Below, one piece after another: positions 27,242-34,896 of a stretch of DNA of 64,000 bases. The number at the start of each line of letters is the position of its first letter. Positions within the stretch are counted from its first letter, which is position 1. Made by a program: the position numbers and the translations under genes. The stretch lies in NCBI RefSeq assembly GCF_019977655.1, contig NZ_AP024849.1, positions 3,195,001 through 3,259,000 on the forward strand, written 5' to 3'. This DNA is from Clostridium gelidum (lineage in GTDB: Bacteria > Bacillota > Clostridia > Clostridiales > Clostridiaceae). Under the pieces are notes generated by a model. The model ran no database searches. It worked only from the letters and a program-made list of their open reading frames with translations, and had not been told where the DNA came from.

Positions 27242-28504
27242 TTAATTTATAGGTTTAGAATTAACAAATTCTTTAATTATTTCATCAGAATTTTCAGTTT
27301 TATCAAAAAATGTTACTGAATAATAAATATCATTTTCTTTCCACTCATAAGTTAAACTATAACCATAATCAGTTTCTTCATATTTAAAAACTTCATTATT
27401 ATTAATGTTTAATTTTTCAGCTTTAATTTGTTTAGGTTTATTATTTTCTGTAGAATCCGTAGTAAAATATCCATTCTTCTTTATGTCCTCATAATATCTC
27501 GAAGTTTTTCCTTGATTAAAAGTTATTGAACCATTTTTATTGGAATAAAAGTTGTTAATTTCATAATTAATCTTATTATTTTTTATATCAGAATCCCCTG
27601 CAATTCCGACTCCTGCTCCAGTTATTTTTATATCTTCATTAATTTTTAATGGAAGTTTAGGTTTAAATCCAAGAATCTTGCTTGCCTTTTCTAAATCTTC
27701 TTTATCATAAATACTCATTACTCCGATTTCTGTTGAAACTTCTCGTTCTGGCACTGAGTAACTTACACTTTTTACTTCCCCTGGATATTTTATAGATTTT
27801 GCTATTTTTCCTATATCATCTTGTGAAAGATTAGACCATTGCTTACTTTTGTTTTTTGAATTCGTAAAGACTGAATTGTAATTTATACCGTACCATAACC
27901 CTTCATTTTTCCATATGAAATACTTGTTAGTCTCTGTATACGCCTCTGTAAAAACACCATCTTCCATTTTCTTAGGTGAAAAAGTAGCTGTTAGCGTAAC
28001 ATTTGATCCATCAATTCCTTCTAATTTCATAGATTCTTCTTTTGTATCTAATTTAGCATCTTGAAAATGTCCATTACTTTCAGCTTCAAATTTCTTTATT
28101 ACATCTATAGGGTCTTTTTCAGAAACTTGAAATAAAAAATTAGTGCCTTCTTTATCCTTTGAGTCGAAAAATATTTTCAAACTATTATCCTGATCTGAAA
28201 GCTTTAAAAGATGAAAACCGCCTAATTTACATCCTTCTGGAAGAAAATCAGGTACTTTGAATTTTAAATTTGCTACTTTTCCTACTTTATTTATATCATC
28301 ATAAGATTTTGAAGTTTCATCAATAAGAAATTCATGTTTAGCATTTGTATTTGTTATATTAGTCGCTGTAGTTACTGTAGTATTGTTAACATCTAGTGCT
28401 TTAACTGCTACACCATTTGTAATTGATACAGTTGTAGCTATTAAACAACTGAGCACAGCCACTCTAGATATTTTATAAGAGCCCTTTTTAATTTGTTTTA
28501 TCAT
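27242..28504 (-). CDS. Secreted protein of unknown function
   Basis: 420 residues with a typical signal peptide (positively charged MIKQIKKGSYKISR, then AVLSCLIATTVSITNGVAVKA) probably cut after AVKALDV. The mature part holds two related modules: one around FKVPDFLPEGCKLGGFHLLKL and one around LGFKPKLPLKINEDIKITGAGV, each followed by a string of beta-strands. The start of each module resembles the LP-x-GYxL opening of DUF4367-type domains, but I cannot confirm this. No anchor or cell-wall motif is visible, so it may be released. It stands alone with a good ribosome site (GAGGAG). Confidence 0.68.
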   Translation of the reverse strand: MIKQIKKGSYKISRVAVLSCLIATTVSITNGVAVKALDVNNTTVTTATNITNTNAKHEFLIDETSKSYDDINKVGKVANLKFKVPDFLPEGCKLGGFHLLKLSDQDNSLKIFFDSKDKEGTNFLFQVSEKDPIDVIKKFEAESNGHFQDAKLDTKEESMKLEGIDGSNVTLTATFSPKKMEDGVFTEAYTETNKYFIWKNEGLWYGINYNSVFTNSKNKSKQWSNLSQDDIGKIAKSIKYPGEVKSVSYSVPEREVSTEIGVMSIYDKEDLEKASKILGFKPKLPLKINEDIKITGAGVGIAGDSDIKNNKINYEINNFYSNKNGSITFNQGKTSRYYEDIKKNGYFTTDSTENNKPKQIKAEKLNINNNEVFKYEETDYGYSLTYEWKENDIYYSVTFFDKTENSDEIIKEFVNSKPIN

Positions 28505-28725
28505 TTTAATTCTCCTCGTATAATTTAATTATTTCCCATTTAGCATGTGATATTTCTGGTACATTTTTCATAAAAAGTACCCTTTTAACTTTACATCTGT
28601 AGCTAAAATTTGTCAACATAGAATATGGATCTAATGACTAACTTCCCCATTTTTTAGAATTATACCCTAACTAAAATTGTTCCATTTGAAGTTCTATAAT
28701 AAAAAAATTCTGATATTATAAAGTC

Positions 28726-29160
28726 CTAAAAATCTTCTATTTCCCATTCGCTTTTTAATTTTAAAATATCTTTTATTACATTAGAATTATTATTTAAAAA
28801 TTTCTTGGCATATTTATCAGCTGATATTTCATTTGTATTTCCATTAAGCATTAAATCATCTCTATGTTTAAGCTCATGCAATAATACCCCAATACCATAT
28901 AATCTTTTATCTTCAATATTTCCTTCTAAGTTATAAAGCTTAACCATTGTAAAATCATAAAATTGATTATAAACCCCTTCACAATTATAAGTTTGTAGAA
29001 AATGATTATAATATATTATTCTTTTAGCTTGAAATATATCAGCTTTCTTTTCTAATACAATCAATTTAGTATTGTCTAAATCCTTAAACTTAGTCAATTT
29101 TAAAACTCTATTGATTTGCTTATTGGTTATAATATTTTGATTGTTAATAATTATATTCAT
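28726..29160 (-). CDS. Small zinc-protease-like protein
   Basis: 144 residues, no signal peptide. LLHELKHRDDLML is an HExxH zinc motif, and NEISADKYAKKFL downstream gives a third acidic ligand on a helix, as in many zincins. I cannot assign a peptidase family. An intracellular regulator-cleaving role, as in ImmA/IrrE proteins, is possible, but no XRE repressor lies beside it. The ribosome site GGGAGG is 12 bases from the ATG, rather far. Confidence 0.65.
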   Translation of the reverse strand: MNIIINNQNIITNKQINRVLKLTKFKDLDNTKLIVLEKKADIFQAKRIIYYNHFLQTYNCEGVYNQFYDFTMVKLYNLEGNIEDKRLYGIGVLLHELKHRDDLMLNGNTNEISADKYAKKFLNNNSNVIKDILKLKSEWEIEDF

Positions 29161-29190
29161 ATCTACGTTACGCCTCCCTAGCTTTATTTA

Positions 29191-29236
29191 AAGACACTAA
29201 ACATTTCAAAATCAAAATGTTTAGTGCCTTTTTTAT
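29191..29236 (-). terminator. Terminator of the ppk2-eutH-pepP operon
   Basis: Hairpin AGACACTAAACATTT/AAATGTTTAGTGCCT with an eight-base loop. A/T runs flank both arms. Confidence 0.65.
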
Positions 29237-29262
29237 TACAATATTATTCCTTTATATTTTTT

Positions 29263-31038
29263 CTATATTTCCCCAGTCTCTTGTTCCAACCAAGCTTTCT
29301 CTTCTTCATTTAAATAAGGAATAAGTTTTGTATATACATCTTTATGATAATTGTTTAACCATTGTTTTTCCAAGTCAGTTAACATATCTTTATTTATTCC
29401 ATCTAAATCAATAGGACAATATGTAATTGCTTCAAACTTCATAAACTGCCCAAATTCTGTTTTTTCATCTTCAAGTACAATCATCATATTTTCAGTTCTT
29501 ATACCGAATTTTCCTTCTTTATATATTCCTGGTTCATTAGTAATAACCATACCTTTTTCTATTTTTATATTATTAGTTGTTCTAAAGCTTTGAGGTCCTT
29601 CATGAACATTTAAGAAAAATCCTACCCCATGACCTGTTCCACACTTATAATCTAAGCCATATTGCCATATTGGTTGTCTTGCGAGTACATCTAAATTACC
29701 ACCTGTACATCCCTCTAAGAATTTAGCTGTGCTTAATGCAATGTTAGATTTTAACACCAAAGTATAATCTCTTTTTTCTTCTTCTGTAAGTTTTCCAAGT
29801 ACTATAGTTCTTGTAGTATCTGTTGTCCCATTAAAATATTGTCCACCTGAGTCAACTAATAAGAATCCTTCATTTTTTAGAGTATATTGAGTTTCTTTAC
29901 TTGCTTTATAATGCATCATTGCAGCATGTTCTTTATATCCTGCTATCGTATCAAAGCTAAGACCTGCAAATAGTTCTATTTCGCGTCTGAAGCCTTCTAA
30001 TTTGTCTGCTGCTGAAATTTCTGTAATTTCTTCTTTACCAACAGATGTTTTTAGCCATTTTATAAATTTCACCATAGCTACTCCATCTTGCACTTCACAA
30101 GCTTTTAAATTTTCTGTCTCAATTTCATTTTTAATAGCTTTTAAGTTAGTAGTAACATTAGGTGATTCTATTTTCGTTGTATCAATGTTAATGGCATTAT
30201 ATAAGCATATATTTGTTCTAGTCTTATCAAATAAAATTGTATCTTTACTTGTGAGTCCTTCTAAAAACTTTTGTATTTCATCATAGCCTTTAAGCTTAAC
30301 ACCTTCAGCTACTAATTCTAATTTAACATCATTAGATACCTTTGACGAATCAACAAATAAATAACATTTATCTTCTGCTACTATTACATGAGAAATTACA
30401 ACTGGATTATTTTCTACATCAGCTCCTCTTATATTTAAAAGCCATGCAATATCATCCAATGAAGTTAATAAGTAATAATTTGCATTATGCTTCTTCATTT
30501 CTTCTCTTACTTCACTTAGTTTTTGTGTTCTAGACTTACCTGCATATTTTACTTCATGTAGAAAAACTGAACCCTTAGGCATTTCTGGTCTATTTTCCCA
30601 CAATTCATTAAGTAAATCTTTTTCTATTTTTAACGATATTTTCTTTGCTTTAAATTCTTTTTCCATATCTTTAACCATGTCTATTGAAAAAACATTCCCA
30701 TCAAAACCAACAATGCTTCCTTCTTTAAGGGTATCGTTAAGCCACTCTGTATAAGAAGGTACACTTGGTTCTGCTCCTTTAAATAATCTGATTCCAGAAC
30801 CTTCAAGTTGTTTTTCAGCTTGAATATAATATCTACCATCTGTCCATAATCCAGCATCTTCTAATGTAATTACCGCTGTTCCTGCTGAACCTGTAAAGCC
30901 AGATATCCATGTTCTGCCTCTAAAGTAATCTGCTACATACTCGCTCATGTGAGCATCAAAACTCGGAATTATGTAAGCATCCATTTTGTTTTCCTTCATT
31001 AATTTTCTTAAGTTTTCAACCCTATCTTTAATTTTCAT
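29263..31038 (-). CDS. pepP: Aminopeptidase P family Xaa-Pro peptidase
   Basis: 591 residues, the long three-domain form: two creatinase-type N-terminal domains (from RVENLRKLMKENKMDAYIIPS) and a C-terminal M24 pita-bread domain. Metal ligands can be followed: Asp in LLVDSGGQYFNGTTDTTRT (two), His in CGTGHGVGFFLNVHEGP, Glu in VITNEPGIYKEG and Glu in GIRTENMMIV. It removes an N-terminal residue before proline, in the cytoplasm. Its ribosome site lies within the end of eutH, with three bases between the genes, so translation is coupled. Confidence 0.93.
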   Translation of the reverse strand: MKIKDRVENLRKLMKENKMDAYIIPSFDAHMSEYVADYFRGRTWISGFTGSAGTAVITLEDAGLWTDGRYYIQAEKQLEGSGIRLFKGAEPSVPSYTEWLNDTLKEGSIVGFDGNVFSIDMVKDMEKEFKAKKISLKIEKDLLNELWENRPEMPKGSVFLHEVKYAGKSRTQKLSEVREEMKKHNANYYLLTSLDDIAWLLNIRGADVENNPVVISHVIVAEDKCYLFVDSSKVSNDVKLELVAEGVKLKGYDEIQKFLEGLTSKDTILFDKTRTNICLYNAINIDTTKIESPNVTTNLKAIKNEIETENLKACEVQDGVAMVKFIKWLKTSVGKEEITEISAADKLEGFRREIELFAGLSFDTIAGYKEHAAMMHYKASKETQYTLKNEGFLLVDSGGQYFNGTTDTTRTIVLGKLTEEEKRDYTLVLKSNIALSTAKFLEGCTGGNLDVLARQPIWQYGLDYKCGTGHGVGFFLNVHEGPQSFRTTNNIKIEKGMVITNEPGIYKEGKFGIRTENMMIVLEDEKTEFGQFMKFEAITYCPIDLDGINKDMLTDLEKQWLNNYHKDVYTKLIPYLNEEEKAWLEQETGEI

Positions 31039-31041
31039 ATT

Positions 31042-32142
31042 TTATACCTTCACTTTCTTTAAGCTTATATTTTTCTCTTCACGTTCATACAACTTTGTAG
31101 CTAGTACAATACTAATTATTCCAGCTGTAAGTTTAGATATAATAAACGCTCCTAACATTTCAGGCGCTATTCCTGACACAAATCCAAACTGACCACCAAA
31201 TACAAAAGCTCCACTTACTGCAAATGCAGTACAAATCACCTTACCCTTAGGATCCATTTCTTTATAAGTTCCAAATATCAAAAGGTTACTAGCTAAGTTT
31301 CCTAAAATACCTGCTACTGCAACTTCGTTAATTCCGAATTTCTTACCTATTTTTTCAAGACTATTTTTAAAAATGCGATTTATAACTTCCAGCATTGGAT
31401 ATGCTCCAGCTAAAACAAATGCTATTTTACCAACTATGTATGTAGATTCAGAAAGTGGTGCCAGCCCAGAGACAATCTTCAATTGAAATATAGCCTCTAT
31501 TCCCTGTAATAGTAATCCAACGACACTTAAGGCCATTATTAGCTTTCCAAAAATATTAAACCCTTTCATTAAAACATTATGAAATTTTAATAATCCTATT
31601 CCCAAGACAATAGCAAAAATAAATATTGGCAGGAGATTCCATACCAAAATATTAAAATTTATTTTTTGCCATAATCCAGCTACAAGACATCCAATAGGTA
31701 TAGTAATAATACCAATCATAACCCCTTTAGAAAAATACTTTTCATCTTCCTTAGAAATCATTCCAAGAGCAACAGGTATTGAAAAACTAATAGTTGCACC
31801 TAAAGTGGATGCTATAATAATTCCTGAAAACATGCCCATTTCCTTAGTTAATGCCAGCTTAGTAGCTATTTGATACCCGCCCATATCTACAGCTAAAAAC
31901 GCTGCCGAGAATATAGAAGGATCTAAATGAAACACTCTAGATATAGGAATAATTATAGTAGATAAAAAATTCGATAATATAGGAGCTAACGAATATATTC
32001 CTATCATGCCAATACCCAACGCTCCCATTGTCTTTATCCCTTCCTCAAATTTTACACCAAGCTTTAAAGGACTTCCGAGTATATAATCAATTCCTCCAAT
32101 TACAAAAAAAGTCCCAATTAGATACACTACCAATTTATCCAT
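31042..32142 (-). CDS. eutH: EutH-type ethanolamine permease
   Basis: 366 residues with ten or eleven membrane helices and the family opening MDKLVVYLIGTFFVIGGIDY followed by GSPLKLGVKFEEGIKTMGALGIGMIGI. EutH carries ethanolamine into the cell, mainly at low pH. The usual eut genes (eutABC, shell proteins) are absent here; instead it lies between ppk2 and pepP. I place the start at 32142, nine bases after AAAGGAG; a longer frame from 32181 lacks a ribosome site. Confidence 0.87.
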   Translation of the reverse strand: MDKLVVYLIGTFFVIGGIDYILGSPLKLGVKFEEGIKTMGALGIGMIGIYSLAPILSNFLSTIIIPISRVFHLDPSIFSAAFLAVDMGGYQIATKLALTKEMGMFSGIIIASTLGATISFSIPVALGMISKEDEKYFSKGVMIGIITIPIGCLVAGLWQKINFNILVWNLLPIFIFAIVLGIGLLKFHNVLMKGFNIFGKLIMALSVVGLLLQGIEAIFQLKIVSGLAPLSESTYIVGKIAFVLAGAYPMLEVINRIFKNSLEKIGKKFGINEVAVAGILGNLASNLLIFGTYKEMDPKGKVICTAFAVSGAFVFGGQFGFVSGIAPEMLGAFIISKLTAGIISIVLATKLYEREEKNISLKKVKV

Positions 32143-32191
32143 GTTTATTTTCTCCTTTAACTGACTCCTTTTTAGCAACAATTAAGTTTAG

Positions 32192-33007
32192 CTACTTACT
32201 TTCATTCAATTCCTTCATAAATTCTTCAATATTTCCATCTAAAGGTGGATACTCCAAATTTAAATCTTCCATGGCTTTCACAATAGTTTTCAATATAATA
32301 TAGTCCCTAAACCATCTATGATTTGCAGGAATTATATACCAAGGAGCTTCTTTTGTGCTGCAATTTGAAATAACATCTGAATAACATTCTTGATATCTGT
32401 CCCAAAATTTTCTTTCCTTTAGATCTGCCACTGAAAACTTCCAATTCTTTTCTGGAGACTCCAATCTATTTTTCAACTTTTCCCATTGAAATTCCTTTGA
32501 TATATGCAAAAAGAACTTTAATACAATTGTGTTATTATTAACTAGATATTTTTCAAATTCATTGATTTCCCTAAATCTACTAAAAATAATATTATCATCG
32601 ATAGTGTTATGAACACGTGGAACAAGAACATCTTCATAGTATGACCTATTAAAAGCCGTAATTTCACCTTTTCTTGGTGTTTTATTATGTATCCTCCAAA
32701 GATAGTCATGATCTAATTCTGTTTGATTTGGTACTTTAAAATTCTCAACATTAAATCCAATGGGATTTGCTCCTGATAATGCTTTTTTAATAGTACTATC
32801 CTTACCACTACAATCCATTCCTTGCAGTATAATTAATAGCCTATATTTTTTTGCTGCATAGAACACATCCTGAAGTTCACTAAACTTCTCTTGTAGCTTT
32901 TCATATTCTGCTTTTACGTTTCCTTTTAATAGTCCATTAGTATCATCTGGGTTAAAATCTTTCAAACTAAAGTGTTTGTCATATGAATTAATAGTAAAAT
33001 CCCCCAT
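32192..33007 (-). CDS. ppk2: Polyphosphate kinase 2 family protein
   Basis: 271 residues with the PPK2 phosphotransferase core: Walker A GMDCSGKDST, then NVENFKVPNQTELDHDYLWRIH and the lid/Walker B segment GEITAFNRSYYEDVLVPRVH, and KFFLHISKEFQ. PPK2 moves phosphate between polyphosphate and nucleoside mono- or diphosphates; single-domain proteins of this length are commonly class I or III. GGAGG site six bases before the ATG. First gene of an apparent operon with eutH (49-base gap) and pepP. Confidence 0.9.
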   Translation of the reverse strand: MGDFTINSYDKHFSLKDFNPDDTNGLLKGNVKAEYEKLQEKFSELQDVFYAAKKYRLLIILQGMDCSGKDSTIKKALSGANPIGFNVENFKVPNQTELDHDYLWRIHNKTPRKGEITAFNRSYYEDVLVPRVHNTIDDNIIFSRFREINEFEKYLVNNNTIVLKFFLHISKEFQWEKLKNRLESPEKNWKFSVADLKERKFWDRYQECYSDVISNCSTKEAPWYIIPANHRWFRDYIILKTIVKAMEDLNLEYPPLDGNIEEFMKELNESK

Positions 33008-33187
33008 AGTCTTATCCTCCTTGTGAAATATTGTTATCTCATATTACTATTATAACATTTGTGCGAGTAGTTGAAATGTTATTAATATATTTCTCATGGC
33101 CTTATTTTAAACTATGTTATAATTTGGTTAATTTAACGAAATGGGTATGATAAGAAATAGAATTTAATCATATTCTCCTATACAATA

Positions 33188-33241
33188 ACAAAAGGCTGTT
33201 GCTTATAATGATTAAAAGATAATCATTTAGCAAAACAGCCC
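33188..33241 (-). terminator. Terminator of the alcohol dehydrogenase gene
   Basis: Long imperfect hairpin with outer GGCTGTT/AACAGCC (33194-33240) and inner ATGATT/AATCAT, followed on the minus strand by TTTTGTT. Confidence 0.7.
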
Positions 33242-33294
33242 CTTGTTTATATGTTATGTTGAAATTATGAGCATTTTAATTATATTAAGCCATA

Positions 33295-34461
33295 TTAGAA
33301 TGTAACTTTAGTTCCATAATATGTGCATTCAAATAGCTTTTCCATTGTAGCATCATCTATTTCTCTAGGACTTGATCCTGTACATGCATCTAAAACTGCA
33401 TTATGAGCGATAAATGTAAGATAAGATTTAAACTCTGCTTCTTCAATTCCATATTCTTTCATTGAATGAGGAATACTTAATTCATCATTCATTTTATCAA
33501 TCATTTTAATTAATGAATCAGTTAATTCTGCATCTGTATTTCCTTCTAATTTTAATGTTCTAGCTATATCAGCATATCTATCTTCACATTTTGTTCTGTT
33601 ATATTGAATTACATATGGTAAGAAGATTGCATTAGCACATCCATGAGGTATGTGGAATACAGCACCTACTTTATGAGCCATTGAGTGAACTATTCCAAGT
33701 AATGCATTTGAGAATGCCATTCCAGCTAAACATTGAGCTTCATGCATTAAATTTCTAGCTTCTTTATCTCCTTCAAATGATTTAAATAAATTTGCTTTAA
33801 CCATTTCTATTGCTTTAATAGCTAATGGATCTGAAAAGTTTGATCTAAATGATGCAGTGTATGCTTCTATTGCATGAGTCAATGCATCCATTCCAGTGTG
33901 AGCAACTAATTGCTTAGGCATAGTTTGAGCAAGTGCTGGATCAACTATAGCTATATCTGGAGTTATGTTAAAGTCAGCTAAAGGATATTTAATTTTTGCT
34001 TTATAATCTGTTATTACTGAGAAAGCTGTAACTTCTGTAGCAGTACCACTTGTTGATGGAATAGCTACAAATTTAGCTTTTTGTCTAAGTTCTGGTAATC
34101 CAAATGGAATAACTGCTTGTTCAAAAGTAAACTCTGGGTATTCATAGAATATCCACATAGCCTTTGCTGCATCTATTGGTGATCCTCCACCAATTGCAAC
34201 TATCCAATCTGGCTGAAAGTTTCTCATGGCTTCTGCACCCTTCATTACTGTTTCTACAGATGGGTCTGGCTCTACACCTTCAAATAATTCTACTTCCATT
34301 CCTGCTTCTTTTAAATAATCTTCAACTTGTTTAAGGAATCCAAATTTTTTCATAGAGCCACCGCCAACTACTACAAAAGCTTTTTTACCTTTTAAATTTT
34401 TAAGTTCTTGTAGAGATCCTTCTCCATGATATATGTCTCTTGGTAAAGTAAAACGTGCCAT
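33295..34461 (-). CDS. Iron-containing alcohol dehydrogenase
   Basis: 388 residues of the group III iron-dependent family. Visible are the nucleotide loop GGGSPIDAAKAM, the site STSGTATEVTAFSV, and the metal-binding stretch MDALTHAIEAY with HSMAHKVGAVFHIPHGCANAIFLP carrying the Asp/His ligands. It interconverts aldehydes and alcohols with NAD(P)H, most likely making butanol or ethanol in solvent formation. A sigma-54 promoter at 34748 and an AcoR-type activator gene just upstream indicate control by alcohol or aldehyde signals. The 165-bp palindromic element lies in its 5' leader. Strong AGGAGG site. Confidence 0.93.
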   Translation of the reverse strand: MARFTLPRDIYHGEGSLQELKNLKGKKAFVVVGGGSMKKFGFLKQVEDYLKEAGMEVELFEGVEPDPSVETVMKGAEAMRNFQPDWIVAIGGGSPIDAAKAMWIFYEYPEFTFEQAVIPFGLPELRQKAKFVAIPSTSGTATEVTAFSVITDYKAKIKYPLADFNITPDIAIVDPALAQTMPKQLVAHTGMDALTHAIEAYTASFRSNFSDPLAIKAIEMVKANLFKSFEGDKEARNLMHEAQCLAGMAFSNALLGIVHSMAHKVGAVFHIPHGCANAIFLPYVIQYNRTKCEDRYADIARTLKLEGNTDAELTDSLIKMIDKMNDELSIPHSMKEYGIEEAEFKSYLTFIAHNAVLDACTGSSPREIDDATMEKLFECTYYGTKVTF

Positions 34462-34498
34462 AATTAACTCCTCCTAAAATTTATCTATCTTGATTTAG

Positions 34499-34663
34499 TT
34501 AGGCACATGAAAAAAAATAACAAGTCCAAAGTTGCCATGAATATTTTTCATCAGGCAAGGAGACGAATTTCCCTCATAGCGGGCCTATTAGGTCAATTTG
34601 CCGACGCAGCATGATGAAAAATATGCTGGCAAATGGACTTGTTATTTTTTTGAGTGTGCCTTA
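34499..34663. repeat. 165-bp palindromic leader element, copy A
   Basis: Begins TTAGGCACATGAAA and ends GAGTGTGCCTTA. It has outer arms AATAACAAGTCCA/TGGACTTGTTATT and an inner pair ATATTTTTCATCA/TGATGAAAAATAT, with a GC-richer middle (GGCAAGGAGACG onward). Copy B at 43693 has the same length with about eight substitutions. It lies inside the transcript from the sigma-54 promoter and ends 37 bases before the dehydrogenase ATG. Confidence 0.85.
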
Positions 34664-34747
34664 TTGGTTTATTACATATAAATCACAAAATTGTGTTTTA
34701 TTTACAAACTTAATTGCAACATATATTAAACCTCTATAAATATATAT

Positions 34748-34763
34748 AGCAAAACCCATGCCA
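34748..34763 (-). promoter_or_regulatory. Sigma-54 promoter of the alcohol dehydrogenase
   Basis: Minus-strand TGGCATGGGTTTTGCT gives the -24 GG and -12 GC elements at the required spacing (consensus TGGCACG-N4-TTGCT). The transcript would carry a leader of about 275 bases that includes palindromic element A. Confidence 0.85.
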
Positions 34764-34825
34764 AATTGTTATTATTTTGTCAATCTCTCTGAACCACCCA
34801 TTTGTAAATCTTTTGCCACAAACTC

Positions 34826-34896
34826 ATGTCCTAAAATCATACAGTCAACCAAATTATTATTGTATGATTTTAGGACATTGTATTATTTTAGGACAT
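34826..34896 (-). promoter_or_regulatory. Three 18-bp activator sites upstream of the sigma-54 promoter
   Basis: ATGTCCTAAAATCATACA at 34826-34843 is repeated in inverted form at 34861-34878, and again (one mismatch) at 34879-34896, directly abutting the second. All lie 60-150 bp upstream of the -24 element, the normal place for enhancer sites of sigma-54 activators. The last touches the activator gene's stop codon. No T-run follows, so the inverted pair is not a good terminator. Confidence 0.7.

Noticed and set aside
34499..34663. Insertion sequence
   Set aside because: No transposase frame; both copies are only 165 bp, so at most a non-autonomous element.
34826..34878. Inverted repeat read as terminator of the activator gene
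   Set aside because: No T-run follows on the minus strand, and a third abutting copy plus the sigma-54 promoter favour binding sites.
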